The notes under the pieces are model-generated. The model had not been told where the DNA came from, ran no database searches, and saw nothing but the letters and a program-made list of their open reading frames with translations. The translations under genes were made by a program, and so were the position numbers. DNA of 64,000 nt from Syngnathus acus. Lineage: Eukaryota; Chordata; Actinopteri; Syngnathiformes; Syngnathidae. Position 1 is the first letter of the stretch. Each line of letters begins with the position of its first letter. Positions 50,350 through 62,796 of the stretch are shown here, one piece after another. Where the stretch lies: positions 2,651,501 to 2,715,500 of the forward strand of contig NC_051103.1 of assembly GCF_901709675.1 (NCBI RefSeq), read 5' to 3'.

Positions 50350-53300
50350 GTACACGACACTCCAGCGCAAATAAAAATAGAATATCGGCCCTTACCCGCA
50401 TAAGCATTTCAAAAGCAAAATGTGTATTTTAATATTTATAAGGGACAAGTAGTGCTTCTCCTGTGAGGGGGAAATAAACATAAATAAAAAAAATAAAACA
50501 GATTAATATTTAAAAAAAAAAAGATTTCGAGATGAGAAATGTAAATAACACAAACAGGTTTTTGGACGGACATTTCCAATGACAAATATGTTTAGTTTAA
50601 AAATATGAAATATATGGTGGCATACAGTAGTAGTATAAGAAAAATACTCATCACACGAAATATAAACCGATATTTTTTTATCAAATACGATATAGTGAAG
50701 GAATTCTGATGACTAAACACATAATCTACATAAAATATATGATTGTGTTATTTTTAATGTGAAGGCATGAAACCAATCAAATGTGTACATTGGAATATTT
50801 AATGGTTTCATACAAATATGTGTGACGGTGTTCTTGCCAAAATATTCAAATATAAAATGAATGTAAAAAATTAAATTATAATGAATCAATGTACGATATG
50901 ATTTATATACCTTTCTAAATTCTCTCAAGGTGGTGTATACTTATCTCACATTTTTGCAGTTTAAGCCGACTCGTAAGCCCAATATTACAAATGTGACCGT
51001 TATAATATTGAGCGGGAAAAAAATTGACCGAGCGTGACTTCATTGAATCGTTCCAGTTGCATCCTCCCAGCTTTTTTTCCTAAATTCATTTAAGTAAAGC
51101 AGTTTGACTCGCAATCGAAGTCAATCTTCCCGGCCGACGATTATTATTGATCATAACTCAAGTCGATAGGGAAAGTGTGACAAATGTCAAGCTCCGAATT
51201 TTATTTTTTTGTCCTGGGCCAGCATCCTGCAGAGATGCGGGTGTCTCAATGATGCGCTCCTGGAGATAGCATCTTTCCATTTGCCCCGAGGCATTACCTC
51301 TGTAGGCTGAGGTTTTTATTATCGGGGCCGCCGCCGATAACGACGTTCCGCCCTCGCTCTGCCGCTAAACGGCCAGATTGTTTACGTGCGCGCGCGCGTG
51401 TGCGCGCGTGATAAGCCTCGGGAGCAACACTCACTCCATCGACACTTGAGCATCTAAATTAATAGTAGCCTGCTTTGGTTCAAGTGTCACCATAGTAAAA
51501 GCTTCCGAAATAACCCAATAGTAGCATTTTTATTTATTTTTTTGCTTCTGTTGGCACAGGCCTCCCCCCCCCAAAAAAAAAAAAAACATACAGTGACTGA
51601 ATCAAACTATTTTTCCATTTCCACATCAGAGCCCAACCTTTCCAAAAGAAAACAAGGCGGGCCGCCGTGTTATTGCATGAAACACGTTGGCTGTTTTTTT
51701 TGCCGCGCTACAAATCAGTTGTGACACGGGCAATCTGTGCGTCCACGGTGGAGAAAAAAATAAAAAAGAGGGTTCAAACGCGGCTAGGGGGAGCCTTGTC
51801 GGGCGCTAAGCGCGCAATGCAGCTAATGGCCTCCCGTCTACGTCTGCCGGCTAGCGCTTAAAAACTCTTTGGCGCTTTCATGTCACGGCGAGCGACGTTC
51901 CTCTTTGGGACCGCCGTCCCAGATTTAAAGGCCTACCGCGCGCCGCCGGCCCTTTGTTTTGCCGTAAACTCTTGTTTTTTCATCTTTTGCCGTTCCTCAC
52001 GGGGGCATGTTGTCGTCGTTGCTCGTTTTTGGAAGGGGGTGGGCGGGGGGACGTCGGCAAGCGGGAGTTGAAATGGAAGGCGTCTCGCTTCCTTTTGCGC
52101 TTGCTCCTTGCTTTGTGTGTCTCTTCTCATTACGTAGGCTCGGAAGTTTGATCAATGTAGGTTGAATTAGCCGTCATTTTTGCTGTGTGTACTATATACT
52201 GCAATTATTATTTGGCACACAGATTTTCTTGTGCAGTCGGGCGAGGCCGTCATATCTCGCAGAGAATGAAGAATATCCGACTGTGTGTCTACTTGTGCTT
52301 CTTCACCGTTTGTGTTCCACTATTGATGCTAGTTTAGTTGGCCTGAACCTTCACTACCGTAATTCCACCGCAAGAGGTGCAGCCAAATAACTTCTGGAAT
52401 TCACAAAGGCCCTTCCTTCTCCCGCCTGTTCATCTTACAGATGTCTACCCGAATGCTTGGAACACACAAGTAGCTGAATGCCTGATTAAAAAAAAAAAAA
52501 AAAAAAAAAGCAAAACGAGATGGAGCCGCGCAGACGTGTGCGACGATTCAAAGCTCTTGAAGTCAGACAGTCAGCCAGCCAGCCAGGTGTGGAGTGTTTG
52601 GGAGATCTCGCGTTTGAAAGAACTTGTGAGAGACGCCGAAAGAGAAGGAGAGCGCACGGCAAGCGTTTGAGAACAATGCGCCGTGCGTAAACAAGTCCTC
52701 ACATCTCCAAAAGCGAGCGGCAAATGTTTGAAAGTCTCCTTTTCCACGCTGCGCTCATTAGCATGGCGAGGAAGTGCTTCTCGCCGCTTGGCTTTGTGAC
52801 GTCCTTTCTTGCTTCCTTGCACCTCTGTCCTCCCAACTTTGGCACAGCACTTAGCCTTGTCCAGAACCAGATTTTGTTCCTCCCCCTTTGACCTGGCACT
52901 TTTCATTGGGAGCACGACTTTGTGTCTTTGCAGCGGGAGCGCTCTCGCCATGCGGAGACGCCGGCTTCCTTTGCCTCGATTTTGTGTGATCTCGCCGCGT
53001 TGTATAACTCTTTTGCGCTGCTCTTCTGTCGTCTTTTTTTTTTTTTTCTTGGATCTTTTTGAAATCCCTCCCTTGCTCTTTCTGCGAGTTGCGTTCCGTA
53101 TCGACCGCTCGCCGCTTTTTAATGTTGCGGCAAAAAAGGCCCGGGGCTTGCGGCTGGGTGGTGATGGCGGAGGGAGGGAGGGAGGCAGGGAGGGGTTGAC
53201 TCCTGCCGCCCCCGTAGTGAACTCGGGCTCCCCACGCTCTCGCAAGTGCACTTGCTCTTTTCTTCTTGTCTTGCCTCTTCTTTTCCCGCTTTCCCGCACC

Positions 53301-56090
53301 CCATGCAAAGATCACCTCATGGAAGATTAAGATGTCGGAGCGGGATATTTGCACAAATAACCATCAAAGCGGTCCCGCGGGGGGCGCCAGAGAGCGCCGC
53401 GCTCACGGAGGCCTCGGTCCAAAGCTGCCAGGGAACAAACGGGACGGCTCCTCCGCCGGTCGGCCCCTTTTCAGATCCTCTCTTGACTCGCCTTTGTCTC
53501 TTTTTTTTTTTTAACGCTCTTCAGCGATCGATGCACTTCGCCGACGCCTGAGATGAGCCTTTAATGGGACTTGAGCCGCTGATATCTCAGTCCTCGTCTT
53601 GTTTGATTGCCAGGCTGCGCTTCCCGTACGGCCGGAGGTCGAGCCGAGCGGCCCCCGTTTGTTGGCCTGACCTTTGTTCCGGCAGCTAATGCGGGACGAC
53701 ACGTAGCCGCTCGCCAGAGTTTAGATTTTTGGCAGAAATAACCGTTTTCCATCACGGCGAGCGCAGCTCGTCCATACAGTAAACGAACATCACAATCGAG
53801 TCCTCGATGGCATCGCCGACAAACTGTAAAAGATTCTTTCAAGCGGCGCTCGTCTTTCAAGTGCCGTTCTGGCGCTTTTGACGTCCCCCAACGTCCCCCC
53901 ATCCAAAAAAAAAAAACACTCTGCACTAACGGCGCAGGTTTGACGACCGTTTGAAGGCTCAGCGGCGCTGACAAGCGCGTCACGCGTAGCGGCCATGTTT
54001 TGTGTTAATACGACAAATTAAATCAGCCCGCCGAGCCCCCCCGTCGGGAATTCCGCACGCAGTCGACGCTCGCTGCGACAAATAGCAAAAGTTTGTCGTT
54101 GCTGAAGCCCCCCGCTGCAAAATGGCCGTTTTTTTTTTTTTTTTTTTTGCATCCGCCCAAGATGAGGTCATTGGGAGTAAATGATGTGCTTTGTGGCCCC
54201 TGGCCCACCCCCTCCGTCTTTGCCAATCGGAACCTCAAAGACACCGACCCTGGCGCGTTATTGATCGGACACTCGATAGAAGGTCACGAGGGGTCCAGCT
54301 ATTGTCCCCCCCCCAATAATTCCATTTCCCACAACGCTCTCAGCGGAGACATCTTGAGTGCCTTGCAAATGTCAGGGATTTTTTTTGTATTAATTAATTG
54401 TTAATTAGCTCCCTGAGGCTCGCTCACTAATTGAGAGCCCAAAAAACGATAGCGCCGCACAACTGGTACATAAATTAACCCGGGTATTAGAAAAGAAACA
54501 AAATAGACAAGTCTTTCAATTTGATTTGCGTCTTAGGCTTCCTCAACGTGTCAGCCCAACCTGTCAAAAGCATCCCGTCGACGTCGCCAAAGTTTTGTAG
54601 CAATTAGCACGGGCCTCGCTCGTCGCACTCAAGTTTTAGCACTGCGTAATTAGCGCTTGTGGAAAGACCCCGCCCCCCCACCGCCGCCTTTGTCAAGGAC
54701 TTGAGAGACGTCGGCAGAAAAGGTTGGCTGCGGGTGGGCGAGTGAACGTGCCACGCTCACGCCTGTTCCTCAATTACGCCCCCCGCCGTCACACGTCGAC
54801 GCTAACGCAAAGTCTTCCGACCTTATATAAATAGATCACTTGGATCAACCTAGCTTTGGATTTTTAATTTAAAGTGTGACATCAGTGGCGTCAATCTTAA
54901 AAAACACAAAAAACCCCCGCAAGAGTCTAATTGTGAGCTTCACGGCAGGCTTGATTTGACTTTTTTTCGTTTTTTGTCGTTTCGAGGCATCGCGGTGACA
55001 GTAAACATGTGACAATATTGGTTTTGTCTATTCAAGTCGTCGGCTGGCTCTCGAAAGTTTGCGCTCTTAAAACAAATAGGTCAAAGTTTGTTAGCGACGG
55101 CAAAAGTTGAAGATGAAAACGCCCCACCGGCTCGTCGAACTGCGTCAATATTCAACATTTCCACGCAAACTCATTATCGGCAAAACTTTTGCTTTTTCTG
55201 ATGACAAAAACCTCTTCGACAGAATCTCCAAATTTGGACTTTTTGATCAGAAAAACTTTGAGGAGTGTTTTTGGCACAGTTTGTACTTGATTAAAGAAGA
55301 CGTTTGTTTTTTCTTGGATAAGAAACTTTTTATCCAATGGAACGTTTCAACCTGCGCTCTTTGTCGAAATGCAGCAACCATGTTGTATTGTGGTTCATAC
55401 CGGAAGAGTTTCAGATGTTAAGTCATTTTTTTTTTGTATCCCGTCGTCTGTCATAATCCCCTTGGCGGGGCCCCCTCGGATCGATCGCCGCCCGCTATTG
55501 ACATGACACCCGCCGAGGGCCGGCATTAAGCCAGCCCGGAGCCAATGTGGCACTTCAAAAAAAAAAGAAAGAAAGAAACGTCCGCCGCCTTTCATGTTTG
55601 TCAACATCATCCCGCCAATTTGCATAATGACCTTAAGAAAGAAAAAAAACAGACAAGGGTAAAGCTGCTTTGTCGTTTGTCTGTCGCCTAATTAGAGAGA
55701 AGCGAGGGGCCGAGGCTGCGATCGCCTGCAGGAAGGCGCTGTGATCGCCTTGACAAAGCGCACCTTGGCTAATGAAAGCCCCTTTTCGTCTTTAAAAAAA
55801 AAAAAAAAAAAAACACCTTCCAGACGTCTCGCTAGACAAAAGCGCTGAGGTGTCACTTTAACGTGCATGCAAATGACAGCGGCATGTCACAATCATTTAT
55901 TGATGAAGGAGGTCACCGACGGGGTCTGCGGTTTAGCTGGGCCCGCCCAGGAGGCGCTCGTGTTTCCCATCATGCCTCACTGACGGACGGCCAAGACAGA
56001 CAAGGACGCAGAAAGGAGGAGAAAGAAAAAGTTGCAAAAACATGAAGGCGTGCATAATTAGGACTTTTCGAATAATGTGGCAAAACGAGT

Positions 56091-56103
56091 CCAGCAGAGG
56101 GCA
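56091..56103 (+). promoter_or_regulatory. CTCF motif, full core match
   Basis: CCAGCAGAGGGCA fits every position of CCASYAGRKGGCR on the plus strand, opposite in orientation to the full match at 49,484. Confidence 0.5.
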
Positions 56104-58161
56104 CTCTTCTTGCTCGTGAGCTAATTAACTTTTTTCTAGTGGAAGCTAATTGGGTTGCTGCTTTTCCCTTTTTTGGTTGGGAATAAATAAGAGTTGTTTG
56201 TTGTTGTTTTAGTTGCACAATTCCATCTTATCCCAGAACGTCCTGACGGTTTTGTGGCCCGAGCTGAAGTTCCCCGCTGTCTCTGACTGCGCACTCGGAG
56301 GAGGGGAAACAATATGTGTGTGAAAGTGCGCAATTTACTTCCACTCCCCTGCGGAACAGGCCCCTTTTCCCGCCGTCGTCAAACGGAATGACTAAACGGC
56401 GGGGCTCTTATTAATTTAGAAGCTTACGGGCGCGACGTGGCGTGATTGACAATGTGATAAATGTTATTTGAATATGCTTGACATGAATTATGTAAGTGCA
56501 GAGCGATACGCCGCTGGTGGCTTTGTTGGCTCCCTCCAGCTCACCGCCGTTCCTCTAAAATAATTGCTGTACAATATGGAGGGCCATCCTTTCTTTTTTT
56601 TTGTACTCCAGTGTGCAGTATACATTTATCGATCGCCTTCCCTCTAATAGATGTTCTTTCAATTCTAGTAAGACACACTTGTGTATTTGCGATGTTGGCA
56701 TGTTGACATCCTTGCAAGGACTTCCTGTCCCGCTTGATGTTGTTCAACACGCACGTATTCCGACGTCTCGTCACGTGAATGCCGTGGCGCTGAAAATACC
56801 TTGAAAAGGTTTGCGAGCTGCATTGCGCATTTGCTCGATGCAATTTTTCCCATCTTGGTGTATCTCAGTATTTATTGGTTTATTTAAGAGATACATGACC
56901 ATCTATGTTTGAATACGTCATTTTTTTCTGGAGAAACGGCTTTAAGAGTAGTTTTTCCTCCTGGTGGGTTTTTGTCCCACGTCTCCTTCTTCTCGCGGCT
57001 CCTCGCCTTTGTTGCAGACATCGGCGCGCCTCGGCGGCGCTCTGGGACGGCCCCCGTCAATCACGGCTCCACGCGTACGGAGAAACATTTCAAACGTGGC
57101 CTCAAAGGCGACGCGTGACAGGCGAGCGTTTGAACGTGGCTGTAGCGCCCAAAACAAACGGCAAAAACAACGGCGGCGCAGGCGGGGAGGACGACTCCCC
57201 AAAAGTTAAAAAGAGGCGAGAATGTGGGTGTTGATGATGAGAATTAGATTGTGGTGTTTTTTTTAATTGGGCCGGAGCGGGACGTCCCCGGCCGGCGGTC
57301 CCTTGTGCTCCTCAGAGGCCTCGCTGGTGCGCTTGATTTCTACCTCCTTTGCTCGTCAGTCCCGGCAGGAAAGCGAAAAATGAGACGAGGCATCTTCGGA
57401 AGAGCTCGTCAATAAATTGTACATTGTCAAGCCCACTTGGTAGCTTTTCCAGTCGGATGCTGAGTCATCAAACTTGCTCACGATGAAAACGCCCATTCAG
57501 CAAACTACATTGCTGATGATCTGTCTCGTTAGTGTGCCCGCTTCATATTTGTGAGTTGACTTTTAAAGTCACCAAAATGGCGCTCTTGACTTGTTGAGAC
57601 TTTGCGCATCCTGTCATGACAGACCGAGTTCCGTATTGCCATGTGAGATGATGTGCAAAGCCCTGAAAATAATTTATTGGACCTAAGAATAATCACAAGA
57701 ACAAAAAAAAAGCCATTTCTCGGGGCCTGCCTAAAATATCCCCACAAACGTCATCAGACCAAAAAAAACAACAAACATCCTATCAAATGCATAAAAAACC
57801 CGTGACGCTTCCAAACAAGACTTTAGAACATTTGAGAAGGCAAATCAAAGCAACAAGAGTGATAAGCACAAAGGGGGCCCCGACACGAGCAACCGCCGTC
57901 TCTCCGGCCCGGCCCGGCGTGGCGTGTGACACTTTTGACTTGTTTGCTTTGAAAGCACTCGCGTGTGTGCTGGGGGACGCAGGTCACGTCAGCCTGAAAG
58001 TGATTTTGTTTTTCTGTTTCCAAGCGCTCCCTCGCACGTTGCACGCTCGAGCGTTACAAATGTTTAGATGCAAGCAAACAAATGCACATCCAAGCTACAA
58101 CAAAACACAGACCAAAAAAAAAAAAAAAAGTTCTCATGGAAGCCTTTGCTTTGGCTTCCAG

Positions 58162-58174
58162 TGCCCTCTAGTGT
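58162..58174 (-). promoter_or_regulatory. CTCF-like motif
   Basis: Read on the minus strand ACACTAGAGGGCA, one mismatch at the first base of CCASYAGRKGGCR. It is 3 kb upstream of the crystallin genes. Confidence 0.42.
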
Positions 58175-59429
58175 TGGAAAAGGATTTGTCACCTTCATCT
58201 GGCTAAGATTGGACAGGACAGAAGAGCTTCCTCGATTTAAAATAAAATAAGAAAAGATAATGTGAGATAAAACACATTGACATAATTGTTTTGAAATATG
58301 AGATGGAAGTCATGATTTTGTAGTCACAACAACAAAATGTAAAAAACAAATGTCGCGTCCATTTAAAAATGTGCCACACATTTTTTCTTGTATTTCTTAT
58401 TTAGTTCATAAATTTGCCAGTAGTGGAAACCTCAGCATTTTTTTTTTTTACGAGTCACATGCAAATAATTGCAACTATTACACACTATACATGTGAATAA
58501 AAATATATTCTAAAAAAATGAAAAAGTTCTTAAAACAACCCCAAAGGAGGATGAAACAAGAAAACAAAATCTTGGAAGGTCAAAATAACACTTTTTTATC
58601 TTTAAGGATGGAAGCTAGCAGGGTAAAAAGTTGAAGCATGAATAGTTAAAGCATTTATTATCGGCCTTAATGAATTCAAGGCGGCTGTGTTTTTGCTTCT
58701 TTGAGCTGCCGAGGAGCAGCAGGAGCAGCAGCGGCAGCAGCGGTAGCTGCTGCTCGGCCCGCTTCTTCTGCTTCTTGTGCTTCTCGTGCTTGTGGTTGCA
58801 GCGCAGTCAGAAGCTCATTTCAAACAACTCGCAAGCTCCCCTCAGGACGCCGCCTTCTAATGTCATCACTTCAACTCCACTAATGCCGCGCTTTTATTTC
58901 GTATGCGCGCCCGCTGCGGGACGAGGCCAAGAAACACACATTCAAAACAATTCCAAGACTTTTCTGCTCTTATTTGCAGGAGACGCCTCGTTCGTCGTTT
59001 GAGTTTAATTTGAGGCCATGTGATCATGAGGCGCCAGCGTTATTGATGCTAAGTAAAAAGGATGTACAGAGGAAGCGGACTCCTCATTAGGTACACCTAC
59101 ACGATGCCATGCACAGGCCTTTTTGATATATTAGCAAGTTGAAATTTCACGTACAAAAAAAAAAAATTGCCTACCCCCCCATCTCCCCCTCACCTGCCGG
59201 GACTCCTCGAAATAAAATTCAAATGGCCTCTGGCAAATTATAAAAAAAAAAAAAACGAGCTTTCGTGCTGCCAAGTTGAAAAAAAAGTGCAAGCAGTCAA
59301 TCAAAGTCAGTTTTTTTTTTTTTTTCTTTCCTTTAAAACGGATGAAGATCATTATGAGCACAAGTTGCCTGGGCAGGAGTGCCGGCGACTAACGTGATCA
59401 ATAATTGATAGATGGTGCAATGAGTCGAG

Positions 59430-59461
59430 AAATAAATAAATAAATAAATAAATAAATAAAA
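59430..59461. repeat. (AAAT)n microsatellite
   Basis: About eight AAAT units. Confidence 0.92.
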
Positions 59462-61097
59462 ACTAATCTGCCGATTTTCCGCCTCCCCTCTGGTGCGCTT
59501 GTCACTTGCTGTTGTCAGAACCCATTTGCTTTCATGACAAATTCGAAGACGGCAACGAGGGCGGCACACGTGTTTAGAAAGCTGAAAGACAGGGATGGGG
59601 GGGCGAGGGGGGCTCTGGACTCGGCAGAGTGTGACTTATTTGACAGGAGGCCATGTGAGGCACTGAAACTCAACTACTTGCTGTAAAGGTCCATTCCAAG
59701 TTTCCGCGGCCGCTTTAGATTCTCCGTCCGTCGGCTCTGTTGACGGACTCCTGAATGTGGACTCAGCTTTAAGCGTACTTTTGAATAAAACTTCTAATCT
59801 GAAGAGTATAATTGACAGCTGCACGCACGCACACGCTGGCTGGCTCCGTCCGAGCGCCTCCCGTCTGCTTCCTGCTCTTCCAACAAACTGTTTCCTCTTA
59901 ATTATCCCCCCAGAAAAAAAACGGAGCACATCAGAGACACGGCGGCAAATCCGAAGGCCCTGGCACGGGCTCACAGCGACGCCGGCGTCTGCCGTTCCCG
60001 ATAGAGCGCTGGCGCTGGCAGGGACAAGAGAGGCGGCGGCGGCGGCTGGAGATTCGGTAAGGACCGTTTTGCCGGCTCCCTATTCTGAGAGGCTTACTTG
60101 GCTGGCGTGCTTTTTTTTTTTTTTGCTAGCCGTCTCGCACAGGAGCGCCATTGTTTACACCTCGGCGGCGTGCTGCTTTTGAGAGAGAGCGAGGCCGGCA
60201 CGCTATCTCGCACGGCAACATTTTGGGGGTGACGCTTGTTCTATACGGCGGGGTCAGCCCACGTTTTGGATTGCACGAATCGAACATCCCGACGCCGCTG
60301 TCAAGCGACTGAAGTCTCCTCGTTGGCACGCTACTGGCAGACTGAGGTGCCCGCAAACCCGAGCGTGCATGCTTGTTATTCACAACAAAGTTGAGAGGGG
60401 CGGTTAGTTGGTGATGTAGAACCTCACACAGCCCACCTTTTGGTCTTGGCATCAAATTGCTGAGTCTAAATTAGGAACCTCAGGATGATTATTGGCATCT
60501 TAGCCATTTTCTTTTGTGAGGTCAAAGGTTAAAAGTTAATCAGGTCCGGGTTTCTCCTCACTCGGCGGGGTGTGCATGGAAAGAAGCGCCATTTGATGTT
60601 AGCTCGCCTTCAGGGAGGCGAGGCGGCGTCGGGAACATTCGCGCAACTCGCCTGGCCCGTTTGCTGTGATTGTCTTTCCACAAAACAACAACAAAAAGCC
60701 AGTGTGGAAAAAAAGAGGGGTCGCTCGTGCTTTGTTTTGCCGTGAAAGGCTAAAAGGTGTGGGTGACCTTTCTGCTCTTGAGTGGGAGGGGCTGCAAATT
60801 GATGCCATTCCTCCCCAACATATCTGTAAATCACGAACCATAACTTGAAGCTAACACCTTGATGCCCCTTACAAATATTTTTCCAGGAGCAATGGGTAGA
60901 AAACCGTCCCCCGCTGGAAACTTTTTTTTTTTTTTTTTACCCCTCCCCCCATCGCTTTGTTGTTAGGAGGCCACGCACCCTAAAGACCTTTTGTTCTGCC
61001 TTTCAAAAGCTTCCACGCTTGCTTCTATAGGTAAACTCTAGCACAGAGGAGATAAGTGGACAAAAGAGGGCCTGGCGCTAAACGCCACGAGGGAGGA

Positions 61098-61104
61098 TAT
61101 AAAA
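61098..61104 (+). promoter_or_regulatory. TATA box of first gamma-crystallin gene
   Basis: GGATATAAAAGG lies 46 bases upstream of the ATG, placing transcription start near 61,128 and leaving a 5'UTR of about 16 bases, short as is usual for gamma-crystallins. A Sox-like ACAAAAG is at 61,060-61,066. No Maf-type element is seen within 100 bases upstream; the nearest partial one (TGCTGAGTC) is at 60,458. Confidence 0.85.
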
Positions 61105-61143
61105 GGAAGCACCAAGTACGCAGGCGGGCCGTCAGGCGCTAAC

Positions 61144-62318
61144 ATGGGCAAGGTAGGACGCAGTTCTAATTAGATCACACGCAAACAGCTAGCAAAATCC
61201 CAGAGTGACGGCGCTCTCTCTTCTTCCAGATCATCTTCTACGAAGGCCGTGACTTTCAGGGCCCGCAGTGGGAGTGCGGCGGCGACTGCGCCGACACCTT
61301 GCGCCACTTGGGCCGCTGCAACTCCATCCGGTCCAGCGGCGGTCACTGGGTGCTCTACGAGAAGGCCAACTTTGCCGGCTACCAGTACGTCCTGGGCCCC
61401 GGCGACTACCCCGACTTTGGCAGCTGGATGGGCTTCAACGACCGCATCCGTTCCTGCCAGATGTTCCCGCCGGTGAGTCAATCAAACAGACAGCTCCGGT
61501 CCCCCCCTCCTCCTCTCCCTCCCCCCTCCCTCTCCCCAGCGCGCCCCGGTGCACCGCCGCTCACCTTGCACATCAAATGGTCGCCTTTTCAAAATGGATG
61601 TCAATCAGCGGGGCTTTTGATTCCATTTCGAGATCCTCTGGCAGGTCACGGCATGAAAGGCTTTGGCTGCCAGGCCCACAAAGGAGAAGCAGTCAGCCTT
61701 TAAAAGGAATATCAGACAACCCCATAAGACTCCGCTGCCTTCATTCTAATTCCGCTAATCACACAAATGGCTTCTGGCGCTTTCAGGCAGCGCCGTGCAA
61801 ATGTTTAAAAAAAAAAAAATAAAATCTAAACTTGTGTCACGCCCCTGAAAGTGTTGCTGCTTCAAGGTGCGCTGCCTTTCAAAGTGAAAGATTATCTCGG
61901 GCCGGAGACAACAAATTCCAAAGCTGCCGTCATACTTGCCAAAGTCACCAAGAGTAGATCAGCAATTTGCTTTCCCCTGAGTTGATTTTATCCAAAGCCA
62001 AGCCCGAGATTGAAACCCGACCCCGCTTTCCAGTACAGGGGCTCGTACAAGTTGAAGCTGTTCTCCCGTCCCGACCTGTCGGGCCAAGCCACGGAGGTGA
62101 CGGACGACTGCCCCGACGTGGCCTCGCGCTTGCGCCTGAGCGACGTCTACTCGTGCGACGTGGCCGAAGGCTTCTGGGTCATGTACGAGCACCCCAACTA
62201 CAGGGGGCGCCAGTTCGTCCTGCGCCCCGGCGAGTACCGGGCCTGCGGCGACTGGGGCAGCCAGCAGCCGGCGGTGGGCTCGCTGCGTCGGATCAAAACC
62301 CTCAAGGCCAACGAGTAA
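61144..62318 (+). CDS. Gamma-crystallin (gammaM/MX-like), gene 1, three exons
   Basis: Exons 61,144-61,152 (MGK), 61,230-61,472 (243 nt, N-terminal domain) and 62,034-62,318 encode 178 residues. It is a structural lens protein built of four Greek-key motifs: IIFYEGRDFQG, CNSIRSSGGHWVLYEKANF, YKLKLFSRPDLSG and CDVAEGFWVMYEHPNYRG. The paired tryptophans of each domain are present (HW and SW; FW and DW), plus an extra Trp near residue 17. It has only four methionines, unlike the Met-rich fish gammaM proteins, and a lysine-containing C-terminal extension (IKTLKANE). Introns are 77 and 561 nt with canonical sites. The exact subfamily name is not certain. Confidence 0.95.
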
Positions 62319-62322
62319 TAAA
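62317..62322 (+). promoter_or_regulatory. Poly(A) signal overlapping the stop codon of gene 1
   Basis: GAGTAATAAAAG: the AATAAA begins at the second base of the TAA stop. It would give a 3'UTR of only about 20-35 bases. No other AATAAA follows before the next promoter. Confidence 0.65.
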
Positions 62323-62667
62323 AGTCGTAGGCATTTGCACAAAAACGCGCCTTTTGTCACGTTATTTCGCCTCATTTGAGATTTGGTCAGGCAACGCCCC
62401 CTGGAATTAAGACTGCCCAATCACATCGCGGCACGCAGCTCAAGGTAAGTCATGTCTACTTTGTTGATTTGTAAATTATTTTAAAAATAGCGTTATGGAG
62501 AAATGTTGACCTCCTAAACAAATTTTCATTTCAGCAGATGTTGCAACTCCTTTTTGCCTTTTTTTTTTCTTTTTTTTTCCTGCTGCATGAGGAAAAGTTG
62601 CAGCCGAGCCGCATTTTCCACAGCGCTTAGTCGGGACAAAGCGGCCGTCGGTGCAGCTGGGCAAGCC
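62323..62667. other. Spacer between the two crystallin genes
   Basis: About 340 bases without coding content, containing a T-rich run (62,560-62,580). It leads into the promoter of the second gene. Confidence 0.7.
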
Positions 62668-62680
62668 TGCTGACTCGGCG
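62668..62680 (+). promoter_or_regulatory. Maf-response-like element of gene 2
   Basis: TGCTGACTCGGCG matches 11 of 13 positions of the T-MARE TGCTGACTCAGCA, including the whole TGCTGACTC half. It lies 57 bases upstream of the TATA box. Large Maf proteins acting through such elements drive lens crystallin promoters. Confidence 0.65.
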
Positions 62681-62724
62681 CCATTTTGCCGCACTTGGCT
62701 TTCGTTCGTGCGGCTCACCGGCTC

Positions 62725-62730
62725 TATAAA
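62725..62730 (+). promoter_or_regulatory. TATA box of second gamma-crystallin gene
   Basis: GGCTCTATAAAGGCGC, 72 bases upstream of the ATG, giving a predicted start near 62,755 and a 5'UTR of about 42 bases. Confidence 0.85.
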
Positions 62731-62796
62731 GGCGCTGCCGCGTCCATAACGTGGCCCGAGCCGATCTGCCGTATTTTCTGATCGCCCGCCGCCACA

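Larger units (their letters stand above)
50350..61097. other. Intergenic DNA upstream of the crystallin pair
   Basis: No gene is recognised. Contents include a strongly AT-rich island at 50,400-50,960, a CG/TG run near 51,388-51,410, a long A tract at 52,488-52,509, CTCF-like motifs at 56,091 and 58,162, an (AAAT)n repeat at 59,430, and T-rich runs. The 245-codon minus-strand frame at 52,571-53,308 is lysine/arginine-rich low complexity without family motifs. Confidence 0.55.

Noticed and set aside
52571-53308. 245-codon minus-strand open frame rich in lysine and arginine
   Set aside because: Low-complexity composition from purine-rich runs; overlapped by equally long plus-strand frames and no recognisable domain.
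56226-56300. Segment reading NVLTVLWPELKFPAV after a CAG
   Set aside because: Looks protein-like for a few residues, but there is no donor in a fitting place and no recognised family.
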